64,000 nt of DNA from the NCBI RefSeq assembly GCF_016908295.1, contig NZ_JAFBDO010000002.1:372001-436000 (forward strand), written 5' to 3'. Both the position numbers and the translations under genes were made by a program. This stretch comes from Thalassobacillus pellis. GTDB lineage: Bacteria > Bacillota > Bacilli > Bacillales > Halobacillaceae. Shown piece after piece: positions 55,171 through 64,000 of the stretch. Each line of letters begins with the position of its first letter. Position 1 is the first letter of the stretch. The notes beneath the pieces are model-generated. The model was given only the letters and a program-made list of their open reading frames with translations. It was not told the origin of the DNA and made no database searches.

Positions 55171-55463
55171 ATAATTTCTTACTCCTCTCACTATCACTTT
55201 TTTCCAAAGTGATGGAACTTTCTCCAGTCAGGCTGGAATAATGCAGTCACTTATCCTTGCATACTCGATGCATTCATTGTGATCTGCTCGTTGTTTGCAC
55301 CGCCTCTTGGCAGGGTCATTTCCTCCAGAAATGATAGTCCTGTCCATTATTGTGGTACAAAATGAAAAAAGAATGTAACAGAAAGGCTACACCCTTTTGG
55401 TACACGTGAGTTTTTTCAGTTTAGCAAAGTAGTGTTCCATATTTAAGATACCATTACATACAG
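55171..55463. other. Gap between rpsO terminator and pnp
   Basis: About 290 bases, the pnp leader and promoter region. A CATTTC/GAAATG hairpin near 55321-55338 (minus strand) is visible. No clear SigA hexamers and no ORF were identified. Confidence 0.4.
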
Positions 55464-55489
55464 AAAAAGCGGGAATACTCCCGCTTTTT
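55464..55489 (-). terminator. Intrinsic terminator after rpsO
   Basis: A perfect 11-bp stem AAAAAGCGGGA (55464-55474) with 55479-55489 and a 4-nt loop. Confidence 0.92.
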
Positions 55490-55499
55490 GTCTTTACCA

Positions 55500-55769
55500 T
55501 TAACGACGCAAGCCAAGACTTTTGATTAACTCGCGGTAACGTGTAATGTCATTTTTACGTAGGTAGTTAAGAAGATTACGGCGCTTACCTACCATTTTCA
55601 ACAAACCACGGCGTGAATGGTGATCTTTCTTGTGTGTACGCAAGTGATCGTTCAAGCTTGTGATCTGTTCCGTGAGTACAGCAATTTGGACTTCTGGAGA
55701 CCCAGTGTCATTTTCATGTGTCTTGTACTCATTGATGATTTCATTTTTACGTTCTTGTGTGATTGCCAT
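55500..55769 (-). CDS. rpsO: 30S ribosomal protein S15
   Basis: An 89-residue S15, the standard length. The helical signature [21 protein letters not shown] and the rRNA-binding [19 protein letters not shown] segment are present. It binds the central domain of 16S rRNA early in 30S assembly. It lies between ribF and pnp with its own terminator. Confidence 0.99.
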   Translation of the reverse strand: MAITQERKNEIINEYKTHENDTGSPEVQIAVLTEQITSLNDHLRTHKKDHHSRRGLLKMVGKRRNLLNYLRKNDITRYRELIKSLGLRR

Positions 55770-55900
55770 AAGGCTACACCTCCTATAGTTCTATAAATAT
55801 TCCCTTTCCCCTAGCAGACGCCGGAGTTACGTTCTGCCAAGCGAAGGTTCCGTATTTAAGGGTACAACTTTTATGCCTAAAATGCAAGGGTTTGTTCCCG

Positions 55901-56839
55901 TCAAATGGAAAAAAAACGTCTTATTTCCCGTTCATCCTGCTTCAACCGGCTTACGAGCTCGTCAATTCCATTGAACTTCACTTCCTGACGGATAAATGTG
56001 TACCAGTTCACTTCAATCGGTTCCCCGTATATATCGCCCTCAAAATCAAAAATATTAACTTCAATATTCGGACGTATGGCATCTTCCTGAAAAGTAGGCT
56101 TATAACCGAGGTTCGCCATACCATAGAATTCTCCTCCCTTTACACGGACTGTCACCGCGTACACCCCGATTCTAGGTAGCAGGTAATCGCTGCTCACCTC
56201 AATATTTGCAGTGGGGAATCCAATGGTATGACCCCGCTGGTCACCTTTAACTACGATGCCTGACATAGAATGGGGGCGGCCCAAAAGCCGGGTAACTTCC
56301 TGCATATTCCCCTCTTCCATATCTTTGCGGATTCGTGTCGAGCTTATTTTTTCACCTTCTGTTTCTACTTTTTCAATAATCGTCTGCTCAAATTCTCCAC
56401 GAGAGTGAAAAGGCAATGTTTCCATGTTTCCTCTTCCTAGTCTTCCATAACTGAAATCAAAACCAGCAATGACATGGCGCACATTCAAGCCGATAAAAAA
56501 ATGGTCGACAAACTCTTGAGGTAGCAACTCTGCAAGCTGTTCATTAAATGTCACAATGAATAGCTGATCAACTCCCAGGGATTCGAATATTTTTATTTTC
56601 TCAGGAAGAGGGGTGATATATTGGACATGCTGCACATCTTTTTTTAATACAACTGATGGATGAGGATAAAATGTCATCACTGCGGATTGCTGCTGTTTCT
56701 GTTCGGCTAAAGCAACCGCTGTTTCAATCAGTTTCTGATGGCCTTTATGCACTCCATCAAAAAAGCCGGCAGCGACCACCGTTGAGGGGAAATCCTCTTT
56801 ACTATAGGAATGTGGGTATTCCAGTTCCGTTACTTGCAT
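55901..56839 (-). CDS. ribF: Bifunctional riboflavin kinase/FAD synthetase
   Basis: A 312-residue protein, RibC in B. subtilis. The N-terminal FMN adenylyltransferase domain has GFFDGVHKGHQ (near 24-34) and STRIRKDMEEG. The C-terminal flavokinase domain has GDQRGHTIGFPTANIE and GVYAVTVRV. It makes FMN and FAD and supplies FMN to flavin riboswitches. The start at 56839 (MQVTEL) is preferred because AGGTG lies 6 nt upstream; a GTG three codons earlier overlaps it. It follows truB. Confidence 0.97.
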   Translation of the reverse strand: MQVTELEYPHSYSKEDFPSTVVAAGFFDGVHKGHQKLIETAVALAEQKQQQSAVMTFYPHPSVVLKKDVQHVQYITPLPEKIKIFESLGVDQLFIVTFNEQLAELLPQEFVDHFFIGLNVRHVIAGFDFSYGRLGRGNMETLPFHSRGEFEQTIIEKVETEGEKISSTRIRKDMEEGNMQEVTRLLGRPHSMSGIVVKGDQRGHTIGFPTANIEVSSDYLLPRIGVYAVTVRVKGGEFYGMANLGYKPTFQEDAIRPNIEVNIFDFEGDIYGEPIEVNWYTFIRQEVKFNGIDELVSRLKQDEREIRRFFSI

Positions 56840-56878
56840 GTTCATCACCTACTTTTATAAGGCAGTACCGGTAAGCTT

Positions 56879-57772
56879 TTAAAAAACACGTACCGGCTTT
56901 ATTTTTCCTGGCTTCTCCGGGTGGTATTGATAAATGGCGAGCACTTCTCCCTGGTGTGTGACACAAAATGGATTCCTTAAAGTATCAGTTGGTTCATTTA
57001 ATACCTGTCCATGCTCGATTCGCCAGGCCGTTTCCTTATCAACATCCCAGCTATCCAGATGAGTTAAGCCTTTTTGAATTGGCAGAAGCAATTCTTCCGC
57101 TCGTCCCTGTTCTCCGAAGTTCTTGATCTGATCTAATGTATAACAGTCTTTGTCTGCAATCTCTCCTGTCTGCTTTCTGACCAGAAACGACATGTGGGCA
57201 GGGTAACCAAAAGCCTTCCCGATGTCCGTGCATAATGTACGGATATATGTCCCTTTTGAACAGATAACATGAATGGAAAACCGGAACGTCGATTCGGTCC
57301 ATTGTTCAGAACCCTCTATGAAGTCTATATGATGAATATATACTTCCCTGGCCGGACGTTCAACCGAAATACCTTCCCGCGCGTATTCATATAATTTTTT
57401 TCCGTTGACTTTCACTGCTGAATACATAGGAGGGATCTGGGTGATGGCCCCTTTGAAATTTTCAAGCATCTGTTTGATGTCATTACCTTCAAGTGTAACA
57501 GGTTCTTTTCGTTCAATAACAGCCCCTGAAGCATCCTCTGTCTCTGTCGCAACTCCAATCGCAACTTGAGCTTCATAAACTTTGTTAGTGTCCGTCAAAA
57601 AAGGAACAATCTTAGTAGCCCTTCCTATACAAAGTGGCAGTACACCTTCCACGTCAGGATCCAGAGTACCTGTGTGGCCAACTTTTTTGGTATGTAACAA
57701 CCTTCTCACTTTCATTACACAATCATGGGATGTCCATCCTTTTGGTTTCCAAAGTGGTAAAATGCCGTCCAT
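56879..57772 (-). CDS. truB: tRNA pseudouridine(55) synthase
   Basis: A 297-residue synthase forming pseudouridine 55 in the T-loop of tRNAs. The catalytic Asp lies in GHTGTLDPDVEGVLPL (about 33-48), with a C-terminal PUA-like region. It is located after rbfA and before ribF in the standard translation cluster. A terminator-like hairpin stands between rbfA and truB. Confidence 0.97.
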   Translation of the reverse strand: MDGILPLWKPKGWTSHDCVMKVRRLLHTKKVGHTGTLDPDVEGVLPLCIGRATKIVPFLTDTNKVYEAQVAIGVATETEDASGAVIERKEPVTLEGNDIKQMLENFKGAITQIPPMYSAVKVNGKKLYEYAREGISVERPAREVYIHHIDFIEGSEQWTESTFRFSIHVICSKGTYIRTLCTDIGKAFGYPAHMSFLVRKQTGEIADKDCYTLDQIKNFGEQGRAEELLLPIQKGLTHLDSWDVDKETAWRIEHGQVLNEPTDTLRNPFCVTHQGEVLAIYQYHPEKPGKIKPVRVF

Positions 57773-57827
57773 ACTTTCCCCCCCTTAATGCAAGGCAAAC
57801 ACTAGATTTACAAACTCAAAATAAAGA

Positions 57828-57850
57828 GACCCTCCACACTGAGGAGGGTC
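57828..57850 (-). terminator. Terminator-like hairpin between rbfA and truB
   Basis: A perfect 8-bp stem GACCCTCC/GGAGGGTC with a 7-nt loop, followed on the minus strand by TCTTTATTTTG. It could end or attenuate the nusA-infB operon before truB. Confidence 0.7.
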
Positions 57851-57868
57851 CGGAAAACCTCTTTAAAT

Positions 57869-58222
57869 TCAATTGCTGTCGTCTTCGTTCAATCCACGTA
57901 AAATTGTTTCTATCCGGTTTCCTCGCTCAATTGCTTCATCAAACTCGAAAGCAATTTCAGGTGTTTTGCGCAGACGAATTCTTTTTCCGATTTCAGAACG
58001 GATAAAACCTTTAGCTTTTGCAAGACCAAGTAAAGAGTCCTGCTGTTTTTTGTCATCTCCGAGAACGGAAATATAAACTTTGGCTTGTTGAAGGTCGCCT
58101 GTCACATCCACGTCTGTTACAGTTACAAAACCGACTCGTGGATCTTTGATTTTCTTACTTATAATATCGCCCAACTCTTTTTTCATTTGTTCAGCGACAC
58201 GGTTGGCACGTAGTTCGCTCAT
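57869..58222 (-). CDS. rbfA: Ribosome-binding factor A
   Basis: A 117-residue KH-fold protein for late 30S maturation and 16S 5'-end processing. It starts [21 protein letters not shown] and contains [18 protein letters not shown]. It follows ylxP by 31 bp in the nusA-infB operon. Confidence 0.98.
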   Translation of the reverse strand: MSELRANRVAEQMKKELGDIISKKIKDPRVGFVTVTDVDVTGDLQQAKVYISVLGDDKKQQDSLLGLAKAKGFIRSEIGKRIRLRKTPEIAFEFDEAIERGNRIETILRGLNEDDSN

Positions 58223-58253
58223 TTTCTTTCACCTCTTTACTAACGAAAGGCAC

Positions 58254-58532
58254 TCAACACCATTCAACGCTGGTGTCGGTCCTTTCAATTTCAGGAAATG
58301 AATCAATAAAGGCAAGTGTTTGTTGAATAAGACGCTCAGCCTGAACTCGGTCATTGGATATGGTAACTATTCCAATGACTGTACGCTGCCAAAGATCATG
58401 ATGATCCATCTCGCTTACTGAAATGTTATACTCGTTTTGCAATCGAGTGATAACACGCTTTAAGACCGAGCGTTTTTCTTTCAACGATTGGGCATTATAG
58501 ATGAAGCATTCTACTTCTGCACTCAGAATCAT
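58254..58532 (-). CDS. ylxP: DUF503 protein YlxP
   Basis: A 92-residue small conserved protein ([42 protein letters not shown]). Its role is not established, although its place between infB and rbfA is widely conserved and suggests a link to ribosome assembly. It overlaps the infB stop by 4 bp. Confidence 0.95.
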   Translation of the reverse strand: MILSAEVECFIYNAQSLKEKRSVLKRVITRLQNEYNISVSEMDHHDLWQRTVIGIVTISNDRVQAERLIQQTLAFIDSFPEIERTDTSVEWC

Positions 58533-60649
58533 GTGCGTTCAACTTCCTCCATAACATATGCCTCAATGACATCTCCTTCTTTGATATCATTATAATTCTT
58601 AATTGTAATACCACACTCATAGTTTTGTGCTACTTCTTTGACATCATCTTTGTAACGCTTCAGTGTATCAATCTCACCTTCAAAGATGACCACACCATCG
58701 CGAACAACACGAACACCGGAATTCCTGGTGATTTTCCCATCAGTGACATAACCGCCGGCAATGGTCCCGATCTTAGAAACCTTGAATGTTTCCCTTACCT
58801 CGACTTGGCCAATGATTTTCTCTTCAAATTCAGGGTCAAGCATCCCTTTCATCGCCGCTTCAATTTCTTCCATTACTTTGTAAATGACGCGGTGAAGACG
58901 AATTTCTACATCTTCGGACTCTGCTGCTTTTTTCGCATTCGCATCCGGTCGGACGTTAAATCCGATAACAATTGCATTTGATGCAGAAGCAAGGGAAATG
59001 TCGGATTCATTGATGGCCCCCACACCAGTGTGGATGATTTTAACCTTGACGCCTTCGACCTCGATTTTTTCAAGGGAAGAGGCTAGTGCTTCCACAGAAC
59101 CTTGAACGTCTGCTTTCAAGATAAGATTAATATCTTTGACCTCACCCTGTTTGATTTGCTCGAACAAGTCATCAAGGCTGACTTTTGCTTTGTCACTGCG
59201 TTGAGCTTCAATTTGTTTCTGCTGACGTGCTTCCCCGATTGCACGTGCTTTTTTCTCATCTTCAAATGCAAGGAAACGGTCTCCTGCATGAGGTACATCA
59301 TTCAGCCCAGTGATTTCAACAGGGGTAGAAGGACCGGCGGTTTTCACCCGGCGTCCAAGATCATTGACCATTGCCCGTACTCGGCCAAATGTATTACCAA
59401 CTACAATCGGATCTCCGACATTTAAAGTACCATTTTGGACAAGTAGTGTCGCAACAGAACCTCTTCCTTTATCGAGTTCTGCTTCAATTACTGTTCCATA
59501 AGCAGAACGATTAGGGTTTGCTTTCAATTCTTCCATTTCAGAAACTAGAACAATCATTTCTAACAGATCATCGATACCTTCATGCTTAACCGCAGACATC
59601 TTAACAAAGATCGTATCTCCGCCAAAATCTTCCGATATCAATTCATATTCCATCAATTCCTGCATGACGCGGTCAGGGTTGGCACCTTCTTTATCCATTT
59701 TGTTTACAGCTACGATAATTGGTACCTCCGCTGCTTTTGCATGGTTGATTGCCTCTACGGTTTGAGGCATGACACCATCATCAGCAGCTACAACAAGAAT
59801 AGCGATATCAGTTACCTGCGCCCCGCGAGATCGCATACTGGTAAATGCTGCGTGACCTGGTGTATCAAGGAAAGTGATTTTCTTTCCGTTTTCTTCTACC
59901 TGATAAGCGCCGATATGCTGGGTAATCCCGCCTGCTTCACCTTCCGTCACTTTTGTGTCACGGATGGAATCAAGCAAAGTGGTTTTACCATGATCGACAT
60001 GGCCCATGATGGTAACTACTGCAGGACGCTCACTCAAGTCTTCCGGAGCGTCTTCAAACTGATAATTTTCGATATCTGTTTCGTCCACTTTCACTTCTTC
60101 TTCAACTTCTACACCAAACTCTCCGCAAATCAACTCAATGGAGTCGCTGTCTAAGTCCTGGTTCTTCGTCGCCATTACACCAAGCATCATCAGCTTCTTG
60201 ATGATTTCAGAAGTTTCTTTATTTAATTTGTCAGCAAGTTCGGCAACAGTAAGTGTACCGGAGAAAAGAATCTTTTCTGGTGTTTCCTTTTTTGCTGCAG
60301 GTCTTTGAGCTTGTTGCTGCTGACGGTTTTTCTTTTGGTTATTCTGCTTTTTCTTGTTTTGATTTGATTTTTTCTTTTGCTGCTGGTTATTGGAAGGTTT
60401 GTTCTGTTGTTTAGGTTTGTTCATATTATTCCCTTTGCTTTGTTCCTTCTTATTATTGGCTTTAGTTTCAGGTTTTGGAGTTTCCTCTTTTTTACTGTTG
60501 AACTCACTATCAAGTTTGGAAACTGTTTCATCAGAAATAGTTGACATATGGTTGGTCACCACTATATCCATTTTCCCTAATTTATTAATAACTTGTTTGC
60601 TGGTTAAATCGTTCTTTTTGGCATATTCATAAACACGCATCTTGCTCAT
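58529..60649 (-). CDS. infB: Translation initiation factor IF-2
   Basis: A 706-residue GTPase that places initiator tRNA on the 30S subunit. An N-terminal IF2-N motif ([17 protein letters not shown]) is followed by a low-complexity Asn/Gln/Lys linker (about 55-125), then a second IF2-N segment. The G domain has [17 protein letters not shown] and NKMDK, and the C-terminal IF2 beta-barrel domains follow. The start at 60649 has a GGGGGTG site. It overlaps no gene but begins 5 bp after ylxQ ends. Confidence 0.98.
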   Translation of the reverse strand: MSKMRVYEYAKKNDLTSKQVINKLGKMDIVVTNHMSTISDETVSKLDSEFNSKKEETPKPETKANNKKEQSKGNNMNKPKQQNKPSNNQQQKKKSNQNKKKQNNQKKNRQQQQAQRPAAKKETPEKILFSGTLTVAELADKLNKETSEIIKKLMMLGVMATKNQDLDSDSIELICGEFGVEVEEEVKVDETDIENYQFEDAPEDLSERPAVVTIMGHVDHGKTTLLDSIRDTKVTEGEAGGITQHIGAYQVEENGKKITFLDTPGHAAFTSMRSRGAQVTDIAILVVAADDGVMPQTVEAINHAKAAEVPIIVAVNKMDKEGANPDRVMQELMEYELISEDFGGDTIFVKMSAVKHEGIDDLLEMIVLVSEMEELKANPNRSAYGTVIEAELDKGRGSVATLLVQNGTLNVGDPIVVGNTFGRVRAMVNDLGRRVKTAGPSTPVEITGLNDVPHAGDRFLAFEDEKKARAIGEARQQKQIEAQRSDKAKVSLDDLFEQIKQGEVKDINLILKADVQGSVEALASSLEKIEVEGVKVKIIHTGVGAINESDISLASASNAIVIGFNVRPDANAKKAAESEDVEIRLHRVIYKVMEEIEAAMKGMLDPEFEEKIIGQVEVRETFKVSKIGTIAGGYVTDGKITRNSGVRVVRDGVVIFEGEIDTLKRYKDDVKEVAQNYECGITIKNYNDIKEGDVIEAYVMEEVERT

Positions 60650-60653
60650 ATGT

Positions 60654-60968
60654 TCACCCCCGAATAGATTCATCGAGCAGCGATTGCATCTTTTTCGCAA
60701 ATCCTTGATCTAGAACTGCGATCGCGACTCTCCCCTCCTTACCTATAGCCTGGGATAATGTGTCCCTATCGGCCACGAGATAGTAGGGTATATTATAAAA
60801 GCTGCATTTGTCCACAAGCTTTTTTTTCGTTTGATAACCTGTATCATCGGCAATCAGCACAAGCTTTGCTTTTTTCTTTTGGATATCCTTAGTAATGGCT
60901 TCCTCTCCCAGCGTACATTTGCCCGCCCGGAACGCCAATCCAACCAGATTCAGGGCTTTCCGGTTCAT
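60654..60968 (-). CDS. ylxQ: L7Ae-family ribosome-associated protein YlxQ
   Basis: A 104-residue L7Ae/L30e-like protein ([39 protein letters not shown]). It probably binds kink-turn RNA; its physiological role is not settled. The start overlaps the ylxR stop by 4 bp. Confidence 0.95.
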   Translation of the reverse strand: MNRKALNLVGLAFRAGKCTLGEEAITKDIQKKKAKLVLIADDTGYQTKKKLVDKCSFYNIPYYLVADRDTLSQAIGKEGRVAIAVLDQGFAKKMQSLLDESIRG

Positions 60969-61237
60969 ACTTCTTCTCCGGCTAATGCTTTTAGCTCATC
61001 ATAAATGCTGGCATCTACCTTAGTGTTGAGCTGGCGACTGAGGATATCCTGATCCTGTGCTGTTTCAATTACATTCAAATCCCTGGATACATATGCTCCC
61101 CGTCCATTTTTTTTACCAGTAGGATCGACGAACACTTCACCTTCCTTATTACGGACAATACGGATTAATTGCTTCTTAGGTTTCATTTCTTTAGTGACGA
61201 CGCATTTTCTAAGTGGTATTTTTTTAGAACGTGTCAT
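60965..61237 (-). CDS. ylxR: YlxR (RnpM), RNase P-associated protein
   Basis: A 90-residue DUF448 protein with RKCVVTKEMKPKKQLIRIVR and the GRGAYVSRD motif. It has recently been described in Firmicutes as an RNase P RNA-binding modulator (RnpM). Second member of the nusA-ylxR-ylxQ-infB run, 12 bp after nusA. Confidence 0.95.
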   Translation of the reverse strand: MTRSKKIPLRKCVVTKEMKPKKQLIRIVRNKEGEVFVDPTGKKNGRGAYVSRDLNVIETAQDQDILSRQLNTKVDASIYDELKALAGEEV

Positions 61238-61249
61238 TTGACTCTCCCC

Positions 61250-62365
61250 TTATTCAAACCGATCTTCATCGACAGTAGAATAAGCACTATCTTCTTCATG
61301 TTCCTCGGTACCTTCATCTAACAGACCTTCTTCTTCTGCCTCAGACTCACTCTTGATATCAATCTTCCACCCAGTTAGTTTGGCTGCAAGACGAGCATTC
61401 TGTCCCCGCTTACCAATCGCAAGAGAGAGTTGATAATCAGGAACAATGACCGTAGTCGCTTTTTCATCTTCATCAACAAGTACTTTGACTACTTTAGAAG
61501 GGCTTAGAGCATTAGAAACATAGGTGACTGGATCTTCCGACCATTGGACAATATCAATTTTTTCACCTTTCAGTTCGTTAACAATTGCCTGAACCCGCTG
61601 GCCGCGTTGGCCGACACAGGAACCAACCGGATCGATTTCTTCGTCCTCTGCAAATACAGAGATTTTGGAGCGGTCACCTGCTTCACGGGCCACTGATTTT
61701 ATTTCGACAATCCCATCGAAGATTTCGGGGACTTCCATCTCAAATAGCCTTTTCAGTAAACCAGGATGCGTACGAGAAACATAAATTTGTGGGCCCTTAT
61801 TGGTGTTTTCCACTTTCGTAATATATACCTTCAGACGGTCATGTACCTCATATGTTTCTGTTGGCATCTGTTCTCCTTCAGGAAGCCGTGCTTCAATTTT
61901 CCCAAGGTTCACATAAATGAACCTTGGGTCCTTCCGCTGGATAATGCCTGTCATGACGTCCTCTTCACGATCACTGAATTCTCCATAAATGACACCGCGT
62001 TCCGCTTCTCGTACACGCTGTGTAACTACCTGTTTGGCCGCCTGCGCAGCTATACGGCCGAAGTCCCTTGGAGTCACTTCGACTTCAATGACATCTTCCT
62101 CTTCATAATTCGGATCAATTTGCTTGGCATCCTCTACGGAAACTTCCTGTTGAGGGTCTGTTACTTCCTCCACTACATTTTTTCTCGCATATACCCGCAT
62201 GGATCCTTCTTCTTCATTGAGGTGGACGCGCACGTTCGTTGCAGAATTGAAGTTTTTCTTATAAGCAGAAATTAAAGCTGCCTCTAATGCATCTATCAAT
62301 ACATCCTTATCAATCCCTTTTTCCTTCTCCAAGTATTGGATCGCCTCAAAAAGTTCGTTGCTCAA
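61250..62365 (-). CDS. nusA: Transcription termination/antitermination factor NusA
   Basis: A 371-residue RNA polymerase-associated factor. An N-terminal polymerase-binding domain (about 1-125), an S1 domain ([22 protein letters not shown]) and two KH domains ([37 protein letters not shown]) are visible, with a short acidic tail. NusA promotes pausing and intrinsic termination in Bacillus, relevant to the many terminators in this window. Confidence 0.98.
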   Translation of the reverse strand: MSNELFEAIQYLEKEKGIDKDVLIDALEAALISAYKKNFNSATNVRVHLNEEEGSMRVYARKNVVEEVTDPQQEVSVEDAKQIDPNYEEEDVIEVEVTPRDFGRIAAQAAKQVVTQRVREAERGVIYGEFSDREEDVMTGIIQRKDPRFIYVNLGKIEARLPEGEQMPTETYEVHDRLKVYITKVENTNKGPQIYVSRTHPGLLKRLFEMEVPEIFDGIVEIKSVAREAGDRSKISVFAEDEEIDPVGSCVGQRGQRVQAIVNELKGEKIDIVQWSEDPVTYVSNALSPSKVVKVLVDEDEKATTVIVPDYQLSLAIGKRGQNARLAAKLTGWKIDIKSESEAEEEGLLDEGTEEHEEDSAYSTVDEDRFE

Positions 62366-62380
62366 CTGTTTTCTCCCCCT

Positions 62381-62854
62381 TTAATTGAAACTTACTGCTA
62401 ACCGCGCTTTAGCGATTTTATCATAAGGAATTTCAATTGATTTTGTTCTTGCTTTAATCTTGATATCAATTTTCACTATATCACCTTGAAAGGATTGCAG
62501 CTTACCTTCGTATTCTTTATCACCGGCAATTGGTTCATATAATTTGAGATGAACCTGGCGGCCGATGTTGTTTTCAAAATCGCTTCTCTGCTTCAGAGGT
62601 CGTTCTGCCCCCGGGGAAGCTACTTCTAAAAAATAAGGGAAGTCAATCGGATCGATGTCATCCAGCTTTTCACTAAGCTGTTCGGAGACATGCCCGCATT
62701 CTTCGATATCTACACCGCCCTCTTTATCAACAAATACACGAAGGAACCAATTCTTTCCTTCTTTTTTAAATTCAACGTCGACAAGATCAAGGTCCATATC
62801 CTTCAATACAGGCTGAACCAGCTCTTCTGTCAAGCGTATAACATTATCACCCAT
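62381..62854 (-). CDS. rimP: Ribosome maturation factor RimP
   Basis: A 157-residue protein (YlxS) with WFLRVFVDKEGGVDIEECGHVSEQL and the VASPGAERPLK signature. It binds 30S subunits for assembly. First gene of the nusA-infB operon, with a clear GGAGGG site. Confidence 0.98.
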   Translation of the reverse strand: MGDNVIRLTEELVQPVLKDMDLDLVDVEFKKEGKNWFLRVFVDKEGGVDIEECGHVSEQLSEKLDDIDPIDFPYFLEVASPGAERPLKQRSDFENNIGRQVHLKLYEPIAGDKEYEGKLQSFQGDIVKIDIKIKARTKSIEIPYDKIAKARLAVSFN

Positions 62855-62948
62855 GTCTTTCCCTCCTTCTTGATAACCTTAGTATTTCTTTTGTAACCAA
62901 TCCTTATCAGTACAGGCATGTAACGAATATTTCCGTTAAATAAATACG

Positions 62949-62969
62949 GCACTACAACTGGTGTAGTGC
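62949..62969 (-). other. Leader hairpin upstream of rimP
   Basis: A perfect 8-bp stem GCACTACA/TGTAGTGC with a 5-nt loop, 95 bp before rimP, and no T run. A possible leader element of the nusA-infB operon, which is known to be controlled in its leader in other bacteria. Confidence 0.4.
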
Positions 62970-63033
62970 GCAACAAGTGCAAAAAACGCTTTGGTTGATT
63001 ACAAAGAAACATTAATTGATGGAAAAGATAAAC

Positions 63034-63059
63034 GAAAGAGTGGGTTGCCCCACTCTTTC
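63034..63059 (-). terminator. Hairpin after polC
   Basis: A perfect 11-bp stem GAAAGAGTGGG (63034-63044) with 63049-63059. The minus-strand follow-on GTTTATC is a poor T run, so termination may be partial. It lies 98 bp past the polC stop. Confidence 0.6.
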
Positions 63060-63157
63060 ATCGCTTCACGTATCAATCTTCTAACCAATAAAAATATACC
63101 ATAGCTTCCTTTTAAATGCAAGAATGCCCTATTTTTGCCTCACTTTTTAAGAGAAAC

Positions 63158-64000
63158 TTAAAACAAAGATAATTGGTTCTCTTCTGGCATTCCTTTTAGA
63201 CAACCCTGTTCATCTAAATATTCAAGAACGGTTTTAGAAATCCTGCTTCGTTCCCTGAGGTCCTGTTTAGAGAGAAATTCTCCTTCTTCCCGTGCTTTCA
63301 CTATACTGATTGCTGCGTTTGTCCCTAATCCATCCACAGCATTGAACGGTGGAATAAGAGTGTCCCCATCAACAAGAAAATCTGTAGCGCTGGAACGATA
63401 TAAATCGACACTCTGGAAAGAATAACCCCGCTCACACATTTCCAGTGACAACTCGAGAACCGTAAGCAAACTTTTCTCTTTTGGTGTTGCATCGTTGCCT
63501 TTAGCAAGAATTTCTTCGATACGCATCCGGATGGCTTCCGAGCCTTTGATCATCGTTTCCAGTTCAAAGTCCCCTGCCCGGACCGTAAAATAAGCGGCAT
63601 AAAAGTAAATCGGATAATGTACCTTGAAATAAGCTATCCGTACAGCCATCAATACATAAGCGGCAGCATGGGCTTTCGGGAACATATATTTGATTTTTTT
63701 ACAGGATTCGATATACCAGTCCGGTACACCGTGTTCTTTCATTGCTTCAATCCATTCGTCCTGCAGCCCACGGCCTTTACGCACGAACTCCATGATTTTA
63801 AATGCAAGCGATGGTTCAAGACCTTTATGCATCAAATACACCATGATATCATCACGACAGCCGATTACTTCTGGCAGAGAGCATATCCCATCATTAATCA
63901 GTTCTTGTGCGTTCCCCAGCCAAACGTCCGTTCCGTGGGAAAGACCGGAAATGATGACCAGTTCAGCAAAGGTTTTCGGCTTTGTATCTTCAAGCATCTG
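63158..64000 (-). CDS. polC: DNA polymerase III PolC, C-terminal part
   Basis: The final 280 or so residues of the Gram-positive replicative polymerase, cut by the window edge. Visible are the C-terminal palm/finger region ([21 protein letters not shown]), an HhH-type DNA-binding segment ([20 protein letters not shown]) and the terminal QLSLF beta-clamp-binding motif. PolC upstream of rimP-nusA is the normal Bacillus order. Confidence 0.97.
   Translation of the reverse strand, partial: QMLEDTKPKTFAELVIISGLSHGTDVWLGNAQELINDGICSLPEVIGCRDDIMVYLMHKGLEPSLAFKIMEFVRKGRGLQDEWIEAMKEHGVPDWYIESCKKIKYMFPKAHAAAYVLMAVRIAYFKVHYPIYFYAAYFTVRAGDFELETMIKGSEAIRMRIEEILAKGNDATPKEKSLLTVLELSLEMCERGYSFQSVDLYRSSATDFLVDGDTLIPPFNAVDGLGTNAAISIVKAREEGEFLSKQDLRERSRISKTVLEYLDEQGCLKGMPEENQLSLF

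Noticed and set aside
62830-63012. 60-codon minus-strand frame between polC and rimP
   Set aside because: It overlaps the rimP start and a leader hairpin, with no ribosome-binding site and no conserved look.
1-64000. rRNA, tRNA or prophage region
   Set aside because: No rRNA or tRNA-like sequence, integrase or phage structural gene was seen. The window is almost wholly syntenic core chromosome.

Overview
The window is a chromosomal segment of a low-to-moderate G+C, endospore-forming member of the Bacillaceae. Gene order follows the Bacillus subtilis polC to glnA region almost gene by gene, nearly all on the minus strand. Sporulation genes (spoVFA/B, spoIIIE, spoVS, cotE, spoVK) and Bacillus-type regulators (GlnR, a YmfC-like GntR protein) support this. 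The genus cannot be fixed from the sequence. The core order, interspersed palindromic repeats, and a BMP/NupOPQ transporter next to the GntR regulator are compatible with a Virgibacillus/Oceanobacillus/Halobacillus-type relative, but that is inference.

Layout on the minus strand, read from high to low coordinates: the 3' end of polC; the nusA-infB translation operon (rimP, nusA, ylxR, ylxQ, infB, ylxP, rbfA, then truB, ribF); rpsO and pnp; ylxY and ymxH; dipicolinate synthase spoVFAB; the aspartate-pathway genes asd, dapG and dapA; tepA, ylzJ and spoIIIE; a GntR regulator followed by a BMP lipoprotein and nucleoside ABC importer; the ymfF/ymfH/ymfI group linked to EF-P modification, with ymfJ, ymfK and a RodZ-like protein; pgsA, cinA and recA; rny, ymdB and spoVS; an M19 dipeptidase; 2-oxoacid:ferredoxin oxidoreductase korAB; tdh-kbl; miaB, ricA and cotE; mutS-mutL; miaA-hfq; spoVK; hflX, ynbB and glnR-glnA. 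Only a 5'-truncated SLC13-like permease at the left edge and a small XRE regulator at about 8.5 kb are on the plus strand.

Readable regulatory signals include a GlnR/TnrA box and SigA promoter before glnRA; a LexA box and promoter before recA; a SigH-type promoter before spoVS; SigE- and SigK-type promoters before cotE; a SigK-type promoter before spoVFA; and many intrinsic terminators, mostly at operon ends. The dipicolinate genes lie just upstream of asd/dapG/dapA, so the pathway supplying dihydrodipicolinate sits beside the enzyme that uses it in the mother cell.

The most unusual stretch is the 250-bp gap between miaA and the XRE regulator. It holds five 15-bp palindromes with the plan TAACG-N5-CGTTA, which look like a dedicated operator array. 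Other departures from the B. subtilis plan are the absence of rnjB between dapA and tepA, the absence of mlpA between ylxY and ymxH, a transposase C-terminal remnant and an orphan reading frame between ymxH and spoVFA, two families of interspersed intergenic repeats, and an unassigned 182-residue protein between mutL and the XRE gene. No rRNA, tRNA or CRISPR array was seen, and no convincing wholly new multi-gene system.
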